Virus record (IMG/VR): IMGVR_UViG_3300015366_000116
Span: 1-22,542 of that record
Direction: 5' to 3' (one strand)
Origin: a virus
Length of the DNA stretch: 22,542 nucleotides
Both the position numbers and the translations under genes were made by a program. This document shows positions 1 to 5,401 of this stretch, one piece after another. The notes below the pieces were generated by a model. It searched no databases. It was not told the origin of the DNA and saw only the letters and a program-made list of their open reading frames with translations. Each line of letters opens with the position of its first letter. The stretch's first letter is position 1.

Positions 1-356
1 CTTTTAGCAAAATCTTTGTTTTCAGCCATATAAACGCCTGGCGCAATTATTTGTTGCCCTTCGCCAGTTCCCATCTTTGCCGTGTCAAATTTTACAAATT
101 TGTAAGGCGATCCGTGATAAACAGTAATTCCTCCTGGCGCATAAGATTCAGCCATTTGTTGCGCCATTTCTTGCGTTTTAGGGCCATATTCCATCCCTTC
201 AGCAGTAGCTTCTTTTTGAAGCTTATTAAATCCTTTTGCCCTGTCATTTGTTAATGACAACATTTCATTTAATTCAGATTTGGGATTTTTAATAAAATTT
301 GATCCCTGCCGTTTAAATGAATCAATAGCGTTGTAAATGTCAGAAAGCAATGGCAT
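1..356 (-). CDS. ADP-ribosyltransferase-like phage protein, 3' end missing
   Basis: The gene runs off the left edge; 118 residues are visible, from the ATG at 356. Residues 79-112 carry YHGSP, F..FD, GTGEG and GVYMAEN, in the order and spacing of the polyvalent-protein ART-like domain often seen in large phage proteins. In that family the His of YHG contributes to NAD+ binding, and the catalytic Glu would lie in the missing part. Residues 1-70 are helical and hydrophilic. If active it would modify host or virion proteins. It is the most promoter-distal visible gene of the left block, so it may be injected or structural. The fold is inferred from motifs only. Confidence 0.55.
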   Translation of the reverse strand, partial: MPLLSDIYNAIDSFKRQGSNFIKNPKSELNEMLSLTNDRAKGFNKLQKEATAEGMEYGPKTQEMAQQMAESYAPGGITVYHGSPYKFVKFDTAKMGTGEGQQIIAPGVYMAENKDFAK

Positions 357-368
357 TACATAATTCCT

Positions 369-512
369 TTATTTTTTAGCTTTTTTAGCTGCGGCTTCTT
401 TTTTTACCGCATAGCTAATAGCTACGGCTTGCTTAACCGGTTTACCGGCTTTTACTTCTGCCTTTATGTTTTCCTTAAAGGCTTTATCACTAGTGGATTT
501 CTTTAATGGCAT
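369..512 (-). CDS. small basic phage protein, DUF6496-like
   Basis: This is a 47-residue Lys-rich protein with the pattern MPLKKSTSDK..F..NIKAEVKAGKP.KQAVAISY. I recognise it as a very common tiny phage family (DUF6496-like), function unknown. Two ATGs lie in tandem at 515 and 512. The second sits better behind the AAGGTGA ribosome site and overlaps the previous stop as TGATG; starting at 515 would add one Met. The Lys/Ala-rich C-terminus suggests nucleic-acid or structural binding, which is inference. Confidence 0.72.
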   Translation of the reverse strand: MPLKKSTSDKAFKENIKAEVKAGKPVKQAVAISYAVKKEAAAKKAKK

Positions 513-835
513 CATTTCACCTTTTTCGCTGTTTTGGCCGATTGAGTAAATGCTTCTTTTGTTGGTGCGCCTTTGGTGCCAGGCTTACGCATCTTTTCTA
601 CTGGCTTGCCTTCAGCCTTTTCACGTTCAATACGTTCTTGTTTGGCGTGAATGTTTGCATACAAACCTTGTTTAGCCATTTGTTTTTCCTTTGCTGTTTT
701 TACTTTTGCAAATGATTTTTTTGGTCTTGCCCGTTTAACTTGGGGCATAGGCCGGATAATTTCAATAACTTCTGGTTCTGGCTGCTTGTGCGGCTCAAAG
801 AAATGCAAAGCCCAGCTAATTAGTCGTTTGATCAT
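512..835 (-). CDS. basic phage protein with YANIHAKQERI motif
   Basis: The product has 107 residues and is strongly basic. The N-terminal 18 residues (MIKRLISWALHFFEP) are amphipathic, followed by a Pro/Lys-rich linker. The C-terminal half (AKQGLYANIHAKQERI, KPVEKMRKPGTKGAPT, SAKTAKK) is a recurrent small phage protein of unknown function, usually found alone; here it is fused to an extra N-terminus. I start it at the ATG at 835, preceded by AGGA at a 7-nt spacing. The longer frame to 853 needs a TTG without a ribosome site. It overlaps the GroES-like gene by 20 nt. Confidence 0.68.
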   Translation of the reverse strand: MIKRLISWALHFFEPHKQPEPEVIEIIRPMPQVKRARPKKSFAKVKTAKEKQMAKQGLYANIHAKQERIEREKAEGKPVEKMRKPGTKGAPTKEAFTQSAKTAKKVK

Positions 836-1154
836 TGTGTTGTCCTGTAACAAAGCATACGTCTTGCCAAGACATTATCAGATAACGTTCGCCATTAGTA
901 AAGTATTCTTGATATTTTAGATATTCGGCTTTCGGATCGTCACTCATAGTGCCAAATCTTACGTGTTCGCCTACTTGTACTGGCATGGGTTCACGGCGGT
1001 TTCCTACTTTTTTGCCTAATCCTACGGCTACCACCGTACCCATATTGTCATGTTCTTTGTTAGATACATGAATAACTGAACTTAAAACACGAACATCCGG
1101 CTTGACAACTATTTTGTCAGCCAGCGGTTTAAGTATAAAATTGGCATCAGCCAT
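816..1154 (-). CDS. GroES-like co-chaperonin (Cpn10)
   Basis: The 112 residues follow the Cpn10 pattern end to end: LKPLADKIVVKPD at the N-terminus, a mobile-loop-like segment with SSVIHVSN, NMGTVVAVGLGKK, PVQVGEHVRFG, and a C-terminal YFTNGERYLIMSWQDVCFV that matches the GroES ending. GroES caps GroEL and lets it fold proteins in the cytosol. Phage versions (T4 gp31 type) adapt host GroEL to the coat protein. No GroEL gene is visible, so host GroEL would be the partner. The start has a good GGAGAA site 7 nt upstream. The family call is confident; the capsid-folding role is inferred. Confidence 0.82.
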   Translation of the reverse strand: MADANFILKPLADKIVVKPDVRVLSSVIHVSNKEHDNMGTVVAVGLGKKVGNRREPMPVQVGEHVRFGTMSDDPKAEYLKYQEYFTNGERYLIMSWQDVCFVTGQHNDQTTN

Positions 1155-1185
1155 TGCAAGTTCTCCGTTTACTTGTAGTGGTTAG

Positions 1186-1219
1186 AAAGCCCCTAGTACC
1201 CTTCACGGCTAGGGGTTTT
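1186..1219. terminator. bidirectional-looking rho-independent terminator
   Basis: AAAGCCCCTAG (1186-1196) pairs with CTAGGGGTTTT (1209-1219), a stem of about 11 bp with one G-T pair and a 12-nt loop. T-rich sequence follows on the + side (TTTTCGTTT) and a shorter run on the - side (CTTTCT). It sits directly downstream of the 76-aa gene and upstream of the GroES-like gene, so it should end or attenuate leftward transcripts of the former. Confidence 0.7.
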
Positions 1220-1233
1220 CGTTTATTACTGAT

Positions 1234-1464
1234 TTATTCTTTATCTTCTGCTTTGTATGCAGAACGGGTGTGTTCGTAGCAAATGCCACCAGTACGGCCT
1301 GTGTTGAACTGTTTGTCAGCACCGGTCATATCTTCTTTGCCCATAGCAACGCCGCCTACCAGCTTGCCTTTGCGCTCGCCGGAAGTGTCAGCAGAAGTTG
1401 CGCCTTTAGGTGCGGTTGCGCCAGTTGTTGAAGTTACGCCCTTCATTGAATCCATTTTGCCCAT
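1234..1464 (-). CDS. 76-aa phage protein of unknown function
   Basis: This is a small hydrophilic protein rich in Gly, Thr, Lys and Met, low in complexity (TSTTGATAPKGATSADTSGE), with a C-terminal ICYEHTRSAYKAEDKE. No domain is recognised. It has a strong ribosome site (TTTGGAGAACTTAAC before ATG), the same GGAGAACTT box as the GroES-like gene. A probable promoter 38-65 nt upstream and a terminator just downstream make it almost a single-gene transcription unit. That suggests an abundant product such as a virion accessory protein; this is inference from context. Confidence 0.65.
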   Translation of the reverse strand: MGKMDSMKGVTSTTGATAPKGATSADTSGERKGKLVGGVAMGKEDMTGADKQFNTGRTGGICYEHTRSAYKAEDKE

Positions 1465-1501
1465 GTTAAGTTCTCCAAAGTGATGGGGGGTTACAAACTA
1501 C

Positions 1502-1529
1502 ATTTTCCGCTATTTTACTACCTTGTCAA
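1502..1529 (-). promoter_or_regulatory. probable leftward promoter before the 76-aa gene
   Basis: Read on the minus strand, a perfect -35 TTGACA (1524-1529) is followed after 16 bp by GAAAAT (1502-1507), a 4/6 match to the -10. It overlaps the 3' end of the RusA gene and precedes the 76-aa and GroES-like genes. It lacks the 5' hairpin shared by the three early promoters, so it may be of a different timing class. Confidence 0.45.
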
Positions 1530-1531
1530 TA

Positions 1532-1879
1532 CTAAATTACTTCTATCATTACATCAACGCCGCCGCCCTTGCGCTGTTCTTTACGATGGATAGTCAAAAT
1601 GTCAATTTGGCCATCATTGTCATATACGCCGGCATCCTCTAAACCATCCAAAACCGCTTTTAAGCGATTATCCAAATCAGTTACCACCTTTGAACGTGGA
1701 TAAAGCAATAACGTTACAGCAAGCCGCTGATCGCCAAATTTAGGTATGTTCTGCGCTATTACACATTCAGATACCGTAGTTTTAAATTCACGGCCGGCTT
1801 TGCTTAATACCGTGTTGCCACGGAAGTTGCGCCAATAAGTGTTAGTGCTAGGTGGATATGGAAGTTTAACTATTGTCAT
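1532..1879 (-). CDS. rusA: RusA-family Holliday junction resolvase
   Basis: The 115 residues fit RusA in length and pattern: PYPPSTNTYWR at the N-terminus, then V.TDLDNRLKAVLDGLEDAGVYDNDGQID. Asp68, Asp70 and Asp89 match the three metal-binding aspartates of RusA (D70, D72, D91 in E. coli). The enzyme cuts four-way DNA junctions and would resolve recombination or replication intermediates before packaging. It overlaps the upstream Ref-like gene by 14 nt and shows no Shine-Dalgarno box of its own, so translation is probably coupled. Confidence 0.9.
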   Translation of the reverse strand: MTIVKLPYPPSTNTYWRNFRGNTVLSKAGREFKTTVSECVIAQNIPKFGDQRLAVTLLLYPRSKVVTDLDNRLKAVLDGLEDAGVYDNDGQIDILTIHRKEQRKGGGVDVMIEVI

Positions 1880-2159
1880 TTAATAATTGATTCGTCTTTT
1901 CAAGCAAATCTTCTTCTGAAAATCCCCAAAACTTGGTAAATCCTTTATGGCCAAGTCCGTGAATACTGGTACGGGAATCAAGTCGGTGGTGCCATGCGCA
2001 CAAAGGGATTGTTGGGGCAACGGATCGTTTGCCACCGTATCGCCTAATGTGATGGATTTCCGTGGGTGAATCTTCAATGTTTCTAACGTCAATCTGTCGG
2101 CATAAGATACAGCCCAATCTTGCAAGCTTTGCATAATGTTCTTTTTCAGCTTTAGTCAT
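1866..2159 (-). CDS. Ref-like HNH-superfamily recombination nuclease
   Basis: The 97 residues carry CILC (C17, C20), HHIRRYGG (H36, H37), TIPLCAWHH (C54, H57, H58) and GLGHKGFTKFWG, the arrangement of the P1 Ref / RecA-dependent nuclease family. Zn2+ is held by the Cys/His set and H36-H37 belong to the nuclease centre. P1 Ref cuts DNA within RecA filaments. Its place directly upstream of RusA fits a recombination module. It is shorter than P1 Ref (186 aa), as many phage versions are. The ribosome site is weak and the start lies right after the upstream stop. Confidence 0.78.
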   Translation of the reverse strand: MTKAEKEHYAKLARLGCILCRQIDVRNIEDSPTEIHHIRRYGGKRSVAPTIPLCAWHHRLDSRTSIHGLGHKGFTKFWGFSEEDLLEKTNQLLNDNS

Positions 2160-2624
2160 TTACTGTGCCATTACGAATTCATCAATCAAATCTGATTGTG
2201 GCACAAAATAAGCCGGTCTATTTTTACCGGATGGATCATTCCAATACTTTGGTTGTTTAGCATCTTTGGCAAACATATAGCCACGGATCACATAATTGCC
2301 AAGTATTCCAGTAACTAAGTAATAACGCTTTTCATCTTTGTCAGTAGGATGAACGATCAAACTGCCATGTGCCAACGGCGTTTGGCGTACTTCGTATGGA
2401 CCTACATCATCCGAACCATACGTGCCTTTGCCCCAGAATATTCCAAAATGCTTGGCAATTACCATTTCACCCATTGCGCCTTCAATACCCATTTGCCAAG
2501 TTTCAGTATCTTTGGCACCGTATCTGTGGCGTTTACTATCACGTTTGCATTGTAGAATTCTTAACGTGGCTTGCTGGGCTGCCATTAGCATTTCATCTTC
2601 TGTAAGATTAATCCGTATAGGCAT
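2160..2624 (-). CDS. conserved phage protein of unknown function, possible PD-(D/E)XK-like fold
   Basis: The protein has 154 residues from the ATG at 2624 (AAAGGG 8 nt upstream). The 18-nt longer frame needs a TTG start. I recognise the pattern MGIEGAMGEMVIAKHFG...DVGPYEVRQT...SLIVHPTDKD..YYLVTG.....IRGYMFAKDAKQPKYW.DP.....AYFVPQSDL from phage hypothetical proteins. The sequence GAMGE (helix Glu), DDVGPYEVR and a following beta-rich stretch resemble the order of motifs in restriction-endonuclease-like folds, but the Lys is replaced by Arg. The nuclease idea is a guess. It overlaps the upstream gene by 17 nt. Confidence 0.65.
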   Translation of the reverse strand: MPIRINLTEDEMLMAAQQATLRILQCKRDSKRHRYGAKDTETWQMGIEGAMGEMVIAKHFGIFWGKGTYGSDDVGPYEVRQTPLAHGSLIVHPTDKDEKRYYLVTGILGNYVIRGYMFAKDAKQPKYWNDPSGKNRPAYFVPQSDLIDEFVMAQ

Positions 2625-2781
2625 CACGCAAACCCTTTGCAAAATCTTCTAGCTTTTGCGCCATTTCTGTAATGTCTAACGATATTTCATAAGCCCTAGC
2701 AAACTCGCCCTGCATTGTGGCTTCATAAAAATCTTTGCATAATCTATGTAATGTTAAAAATGGTCCTGAATAGTTATCCAT
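2608..2781 (-). CDS. 57-aa helical phage protein
   Basis: MDNYSGPF starts at 2781 behind AAAAAGGGATC, a good ribosome site. The longer open frame to 2892 depends on a TTG and would cover the zinc-knuckle gene in another frame. The protein is helical and amphipathic (LHRLCKDFYEATMQGEFARAYEISLDITEMAQKLEDFAK), without a recognised domain. It overlaps the upstream small gene by 8 nt (ATGGATAA), a typical coupled junction. Confidence 0.55.
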   Translation of the reverse strand: MDNYSGPFLTLHRLCKDFYEATMQGEFARAYEISLDITEMAQKLEDFAKGLRDAYTD

Positions 2782-2938
2782 GTTTTTGATCCCTTTTTCT
2801 TCCTTGGCTTTTATAAATACTTTCTGATTTGTGTTCAGCGCATTGCTTGCAACGCCAGCCCCTAAATCTTGATTGCTTTTGTACGCCACCAAACAATGGC
2901 TTGTGTTGCTGGCAAGTTGTGCAAAATTTAGTTTCCAT
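2774..2938 (-). CDS. 54-aa zinc-knuckle-like protein
   Basis: This short gene reads METKFCTTCQQHKPLF, then FRGWRCKQCAEHKSE and a basic tail. Two CxxC pairs (CTTC, CKQC) 26 residues apart can hold one Zn2+, as in small treble-clef or ribbon proteins. The ATG at 2938 has a strong AAAGGGGC site 4-5 nt upstream. It overlaps the upstream gene by 11 nt and the downstream gene by 8 nt, exactly like its neighbours, which supports it being real. The tail is rich in Lys and Arg, so nucleic-acid binding is plausible. Confidence 0.6.
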   Translation of the reverse strand: METKFCTTCQQHKPLFGGVQKQSRFRGWRCKQCAEHKSESIYKSQGRKRDQKHG

Positions 2939-3215
2939 TTTGCCCCTTTAATATTTTTTCAACTTCTTCAACAACTTCATGAACCGTTTTTGCTTTTTGA
3001 ACTAACTTCCAATAATCAACTGGGCTTAAATTTTTCCATTCTTTTTGCGGCATTGGCAAACCAATAGAATCAAGAAAATATTCCAAACCTATTTCATCAA
3101 AAGTAAATTCATATTTACCTTTAGCGTCAATAGCCCACATAGATGCGTAATCTTTAGCGTTTTGTAAGTAATCCATTATTTTTTCGCTTCCATTATTGTG
3201 TGGAAATGCTTTCAT
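2928..3215 (-). CDS. 95-aa phage protein of unknown function
   Basis: I take the start at 3215 because its ATG overlaps the upstream stop as ATGA and has AAAGGT 9 nt ahead. An ATG at 3224 is too close to that site, and another at 3176 is possible. The sequence is acidic and aromatic (YASMWAIDAKGKYEFTFDEIGLEYFLDSIGLPMPQKEW) with a C-terminal helix VHEVVEEVEKILKG. No family is recognised. Confidence 0.6.
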   Translation of the reverse strand: MKAFPHNNGSEKIMDYLQNAKDYASMWAIDAKGKYEFTFDEIGLEYFLDSIGLPMPQKEWKNLSPVDYWKLVQKAKTVHEVVEEVEKILKGQNGN

Positions 3216-3421
3216 TTGCCGCATACCTTTCTTCTAGCTTTTTCTAAATCTGATTGAAATAACCATTGCATACAAATTTCATTTACGTGGTTTTCAGATA
3301 ATGAATCAGCACCAGCCGCATAACCACGTTGATAAGCAGAATCTTTAATGTTTTGTAATGAATGGACTATTAACAATATGACGATTAAACCAATGGCTAA
3401 ACTTCCGTAAAATTTAATCAT
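3212..3421 (-). CDS. small protein with N-terminal membrane anchor
   Basis: The product has 69 residues (MIKFYGSLAIGLIVILLIVHSL). Residues 4-22 form one hydrophobic segment, with a helical hydrophilic remainder including QRGYAAGADSLSENHV and a basic C-terminus with two Cys. N-terminal anchor plus helical outer part superficially resembles a small i-spanin, but it lies in the early operon far from the lysis genes, so I do not call it one. GTG at 3424 is an alternative start; the ATG at 3421 has GGATGA upstream. Confidence 0.6.
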   Translation of the reverse strand: MIKFYGSLAIGLIVILLIVHSLQNIKDSAYQRGYAAGADSLSENHVNEICMQWLFQSDLEKARRKVCGK

Positions 3422-3515
3422 CACTATTCATCCAAATGTAAACAATAATTGCGCCAACTAATACCCAGCAAGCAACGCCAGTTAACATCAAGAAAAATGC
3501 AAAGAAATCCATCAT
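3414..3515 (-). CDS. 33-aa single-pass membrane protein
   Basis: The very short gene reads MMDFFAFFLMLTGVACWV, then LVGAIIVYIWMNSDD. About 25 of 33 residues are hydrophobic, enough for one membrane helix, with a charged C-terminal end. Tandem ATGs at 3515 and 3512 follow AAAGGGTTCAAT, a good ribosome site. The first overlaps the upstream stop as ATGA and its own stop overlaps the next gene by 8 nt. The positioning within an otherwise gap-free operon supports it. Function is unknown; it may act with the anchored protein encoded next. Confidence 0.6.
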   Translation of the reverse strand: MMDFFAFFLMLTGVACWVLVGAIIVYIWMNSDD

Positions 3516-3844
3516 ATTGAACCCTTTCTACGGTTAGCCGATAACGTTTGCCAAATTTCAGTTATGCGAATTTCGTGCATCCGTTTGTTTTCTAGCGTCT
3601 TAAATTCTTTGTAAGCCCCTACCCATTCATCAACTGCGTTCTTGTATGATGGGCTATCAATAGCTTGCGCTTCACGTTCTGCTACCGTACCGCTAGATAA
3701 TAAAAATGCGTGGCTCTTGGCCTGTTTAATCAGTTCTTCTAGCCGCTTAACTTCGCCAGATAATTCTGCGTGTTCTTCATCAGTTGATGATAAATAAATT
3801 AATGCTGATTCAACTCTGCCATCACTTAACTTTTCTAAACTCAT
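3512..3844 (-). CDS. 110-aa coiled-coil phage protein
   Basis: The pattern ALIYLSSTDEEHAELSGEVKRLEELIKQAKS.AFLLSSGTVAEREAQAIDSPSYKNAVDEWVGAY.EF..LENKR...I.ITEIWQTLSANRRKG is a phage family I recognise without a known function. It is almost entirely helical, with heptad-like hydrophobics in residues 28-45 and 75-100. The start is behind a very strong AAGGGGGC site that is embedded in the repeated RARGQ-encoding sequence. Confidence 0.72.
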   Translation of the reverse strand: MSLEKLSDGRVESALIYLSSTDEEHAELSGEVKRLEELIKQAKSHAFLLSSGTVAEREAQAIDSPSYKNAVDEWVGAYKEFKTLENKRMHEIRITEIWQTLSANRRKGSI

Positions 3845-3882
3845 TGCTGCCCCCTTGCTCTGATAGAATATCTATATGTCAT
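3841..3882 (-). pseudogene. 13-codon remnant of an IRARGQE-tail gene
   Basis: A tiny frame reads MTYRYSIRARGQQ and stops. Its start overlaps the lipoprotein stop as ATGA, and its stop overlaps the next start as ATGA. The last eight residues match the C-terminus of the two genes at 4037 and 4282 (IRARGQE). It looks like a third paralogue reduced by internal deletion to its first codons and its tail, kept because the tail DNA supplies the ribosome site of the next gene. Translation of the peptide is possible but unproven. Confidence 0.5.
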
Positions 3883-4040
3883 TTAACTTCATCTAAAGAA
3901 CGGCATGGTGGTGCGTAAAGATTTTCAATCCATATTGTTTTGCGTTTTACAAACTGCTTATGATCAATACACTTGTATTTATCTGTATCATCAATAACTC
4001 CGCACCCATTCAACAATAAAACAATCATTAGATATTTCAT
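3879..4040 (-). CDS. 53-aa putative lipoprotein
   Basis: The short gene begins MKYLMIVLLLNGCGVIDD. A one-Lys n-region, a hydrophobic core and LNGC form a minimal lipoprotein signal, with Cys13 as lipidated residue. The mature 41 residues contain two further Cys and end RSLDEVK. The start has AAGGGGGCAGGA ahead and overlaps the upstream stop as ATGA. The signal is at the short end of the usual range. The context (between IRARGQE-tail genes) gives no function; superinfection exclusion is one role of small phage lipoproteins, but this is speculation. Confidence 0.62.
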   Translation of the reverse strand: MKYLMIVLLLNGCGVIDDTDKYKCIDHKQFVKRKTIWIENLYAPPCRSLDEVK

Positions 4041-4285
4041 TCCTGCCCCCTTGCTCGGATAGCTTCGCCGTATTGCCAGCCAGCAAAACCGTCAACAACG
4101 TCATCATCAAAGTCATCACACAACTTCGCACACGCTTCACGCTCGGCAGCAGCGACTAGGTTGGCGAAGCACTCAAACTCATCTTGTGTAGCCCATACAT
4201 CTGTTCTATCTGGCTTTCCAAAACCATCGCCCATCAAACGAATACCAACTTCTTTAGCCATGCGGATAATGTCATCTTTAGTCAT
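4037..4285 (-). CDS. phage protein with EREACAK...AIRARGQE C-terminus
   Basis: The product is 82 residues. The N-terminal part (MTKDDIIRMAKEVGIRLMGDGF) is followed by VWATQDEFECFANLVAAAEREACAKLCDDFDDDVVDGFAGWQYGEAIRARGQE. The C-terminal half is one of the most frequent motifs in small phage proteins, function unknown. It is paralogous to the next gene over the last 40 residues. The start overlaps the upstream stop as ATGA with AAGGGGGCAGGA ahead. Confidence 0.78.
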   Translation of the reverse strand: MTKDDIIRMAKEVGIRLMGDGFGKPDRTDVWATQDEFECFANLVAAAEREACAKLCDDFDDDVVDGFAGWQYGEAIRARGQE

Positions 4286-4473
4286 TCCTGCCCCCTTGCT
4301 CGTATTTCATCAGCAATATCGTCAATATATTCATCCCAGCCATGATTTTCCATTTTCTTATCACACACCTTTGCACACGCTTCACGTTCTACTTCAACTG
4401 CTTGTTTAACTGCTTGATGATGGTGTTCTGCTTTTATCCACAATTCACCCTCAAATTTTTTTGCTAAAATCAT
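4282..4473 (-). CDS. second EREACAK...IRARGQE protein
   Basis: The product has 63 residues from the ATG at 4473, which overlaps the upstream stop as ATGA; an ATG at 4479 lies too close to the AAAGGTGA site. The sequence MILAKKFEGELWIKAEHHHQ is followed by AVKQAVEVEREACAKVCDKKMENHGWDEYIDDIADEIRARGQE. It shares the EREACAK(L/V)CD core and the RARGQE end with its neighbour, whereas the N-termini differ, so the pair arose by tail duplication or domain swapping. Confidence 0.75.
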   Translation of the reverse strand: MILAKKFEGELWIKAEHHHQAVKQAVEVEREACAKVCDKKMENHGWDEYIDDIADEIRARGQE

Positions 4474-4685
4474 TTCCATTCACCTTTTATTCCTCTGTTT
4501 CCTTTGTTCCATTGTGACCTAGCATCATTTTCTAATTGCTTGGCTGCCGGATCACCCCTTTGTTTACGCACTCGTTCTATATGTGCCATTGCTTTGTTAC
4601 GATCTTCAAATCGCCACCGTAAAATTTGCCGCACTTCACATTGGTGCCGATATTCTTCGCTATACGTATCAACCAAATTTGACAT
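4470..4685 (-). CDS. 71-aa phage protein, RHQCEVR family
   Basis: The pattern EEYRHQCEVRQILRW..EDRNKAMAHIERVRKQRGDPAAKQLENDARSQWNKGNRG is a phage family I recognise, without a known role. It is often found beside replication genes, as here where it follows the FWDKYPRK protein. It is helical and basic. The start at 4685 has GGAAGGT ahead and lies 17 nt inside the upstream gene. Confidence 0.7.
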   Translation of the reverse strand: MSNLVDTYSEEYRHQCEVRQILRWRFEDRNKAMAHIERVRKQRGDPAAKQLENDARSQWNKGNRGIKGEWK

Positions 4686-5052
4686 TTACTACCTTCCCAC
4701 TTTTAGCAGCAGCAAACACCGCATCCCTAAATTGGTGAAACTGATCAAAATGTTCTTCATACAAACCAAGTTCTTTGCCCTTTTCACGCACTCCAGTAGC
4801 AGTTTCAAACCATTCTTTGCCCTTAACTACTTGGATCACTATTTCATCTTCAAACCGGCCTTGGCGTAACCAGGTTGTGGCGTGGGGAATAAACTCTAGT
4901 TCGGTGTTTTGCAGCTTCCAATGCTTGCAATGTTTGTCTATGGCATCAATGGCCATTGCTTTATCTTCGGCTGACATACGATCAAATACTGCCCTGGCTG
5001 CACGTTTAGCTACTTTGCGTGGGTACTTATCCCAAAAGATTTCAAATGACAT
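4669..5052 (-). CDS. replication-protein-like (C-terminal domain of phage O/helicase-loader type)
   Basis: The 127 residues begin MSFEIFWDKYPRKVAKRAARAVFDRM and contain FIPHATTWLRQGRFEDE (about residues 54-70). This FWxxYPRKxxK...A...HATTWLxxGRWEDE arrangement is the conserved C-terminal module of many phage replication initiators and helicase-loader-associated proteins. The N-terminal winged-helix domain of full-length versions is absent, so here it stands alone. It would help load host helicase at the phage origin (inference). The ATG at 5052 has GAGGA 7 nt upstream; the frame to 5082 needs a TTG. Confidence 0.68.
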   Translation of the reverse strand: MSFEIFWDKYPRKVAKRAARAVFDRMSAEDKAMAIDAIDKHCKHWKLQNTELEFIPHATTWLRQGRFEDEIVIQVVKGKEWFETATGVREKGKELGLYEEHFDQFHQFRDAVFAAAKSGKVVNVKFG

Positions 5053-5062
5053 TTGTGGTTCC

Positions 5063-5209
5063 TCAAAATGGCGCAGCTTCAAATTTAGATAAATCTAGCT
5101 TTGGTTTGCGTTTGCGAATAATTTTGCGGGTGATGTGCGGGTAGTCTGGCTTACACCAAACCCACCGCACTACAACGCCTTCATCATCAAGTATTCCGTA
5201 CTGAATCAT
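5063..5209 (-). CDS. 48-aa conserved phage protein
   Basis: The short gene reads MIQYGILDDEGVVVRWVW, CKPDYPHITRK and ends with PKLDLSKFEAAPF. I recognise this pattern (IQYGI.D..G.VVRWVW..P.YPHI......K..DLS.FE.A.F) from small phage proteins near replication genes; function unknown. It is basic in the middle and begins 2 nt after the upstream stop with only a weak ribosome site, so coupling is likely. Its stop lies 10 nt before the next start. Confidence 0.66.
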   Translation of the reverse strand: MIQYGILDDEGVVVRWVWCKPDYPHITRKIIRKRKPKLDLSKFEAAPF

Positions 5210-5211
5210 GA

Positions 5212-5382
5212 TTACTTGTTTTTAAATGGTGAATTTGATTTGAAATCGTAACCAAGTTTTTTTAATTCTTGGGTGGAATCTTCCAGGCTCATAGCATTTA
5301 CTTGTTGAACTGTGTAACCAAGTTTTACTAATGCTTTTTGTTGTGATACGGCTAACTTTACTAACCAGTTGCAATCCATCAT
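5212..5382 (-). CDS. 56-aa leader gene of the leftward operon
   Basis: The first gene after the leftward promoter starts with tandem ATGs at 5382/5379 behind AAGGGGAT, a strong site. It reads MMDCNWLVKLAVSQQKALVKLG, then YTVQQVNAMSLEDSTQELKKLGYDF. There are two short helical repeats each ending in KLGY (KALVKLGYTVQQ, QELKKLGYDFKS). No family is recognised. A GTG at 5403 would fall inside the 5' hairpin and is not favoured. Confidence 0.6.
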   Translation of the reverse strand: MMDCNWLVKLAVSQQKALVKLGYTVQQVNAMSLEDSTQELKKLGYDFKSNSPFKNK

Positions 5383-5401
5383 TTTTATCCCCTTGTTTAT
5401 C

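Larger units (their letters stand above)
3841..4301 (-). repeat. three copies of a 20-bp stop/ribosome-site/start module
   Basis: The minus-strand sequence GAGCAAGGGGGCAGSAATGA occurs at 3841-3860, 4037-4056 and 4282-4301, differing at one base. In one frame it encodes the RARGQ(E/Q) ending and the stop; in another it provides AAGGGGG and the ATG of the next gene. Each copy therefore ends one gene and starts another. The 3841 and 4037 copies are also alike in the bases just beyond (GATAG). Confidence 0.85.

Noticed and set aside
2349-2652. Three overlapping + strand frames of 68-78 codons
   Set aside because: They lie opposite the conserved 154-aa gene, lack ribosome sites and look like shadow translations.
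2782-2892. 37-codon extension of the 57-aa gene from a TTG
   Set aside because: No ribosome site, and the zinc-knuckle gene occupies this stretch in another frame.
3212-3421. i-spanin (Rz) call for the anchored 69-aa protein
   Set aside because: Only the topology fits; it is in the early operon, far from the lysozyme and holin, and no o-spanin is nested in it.
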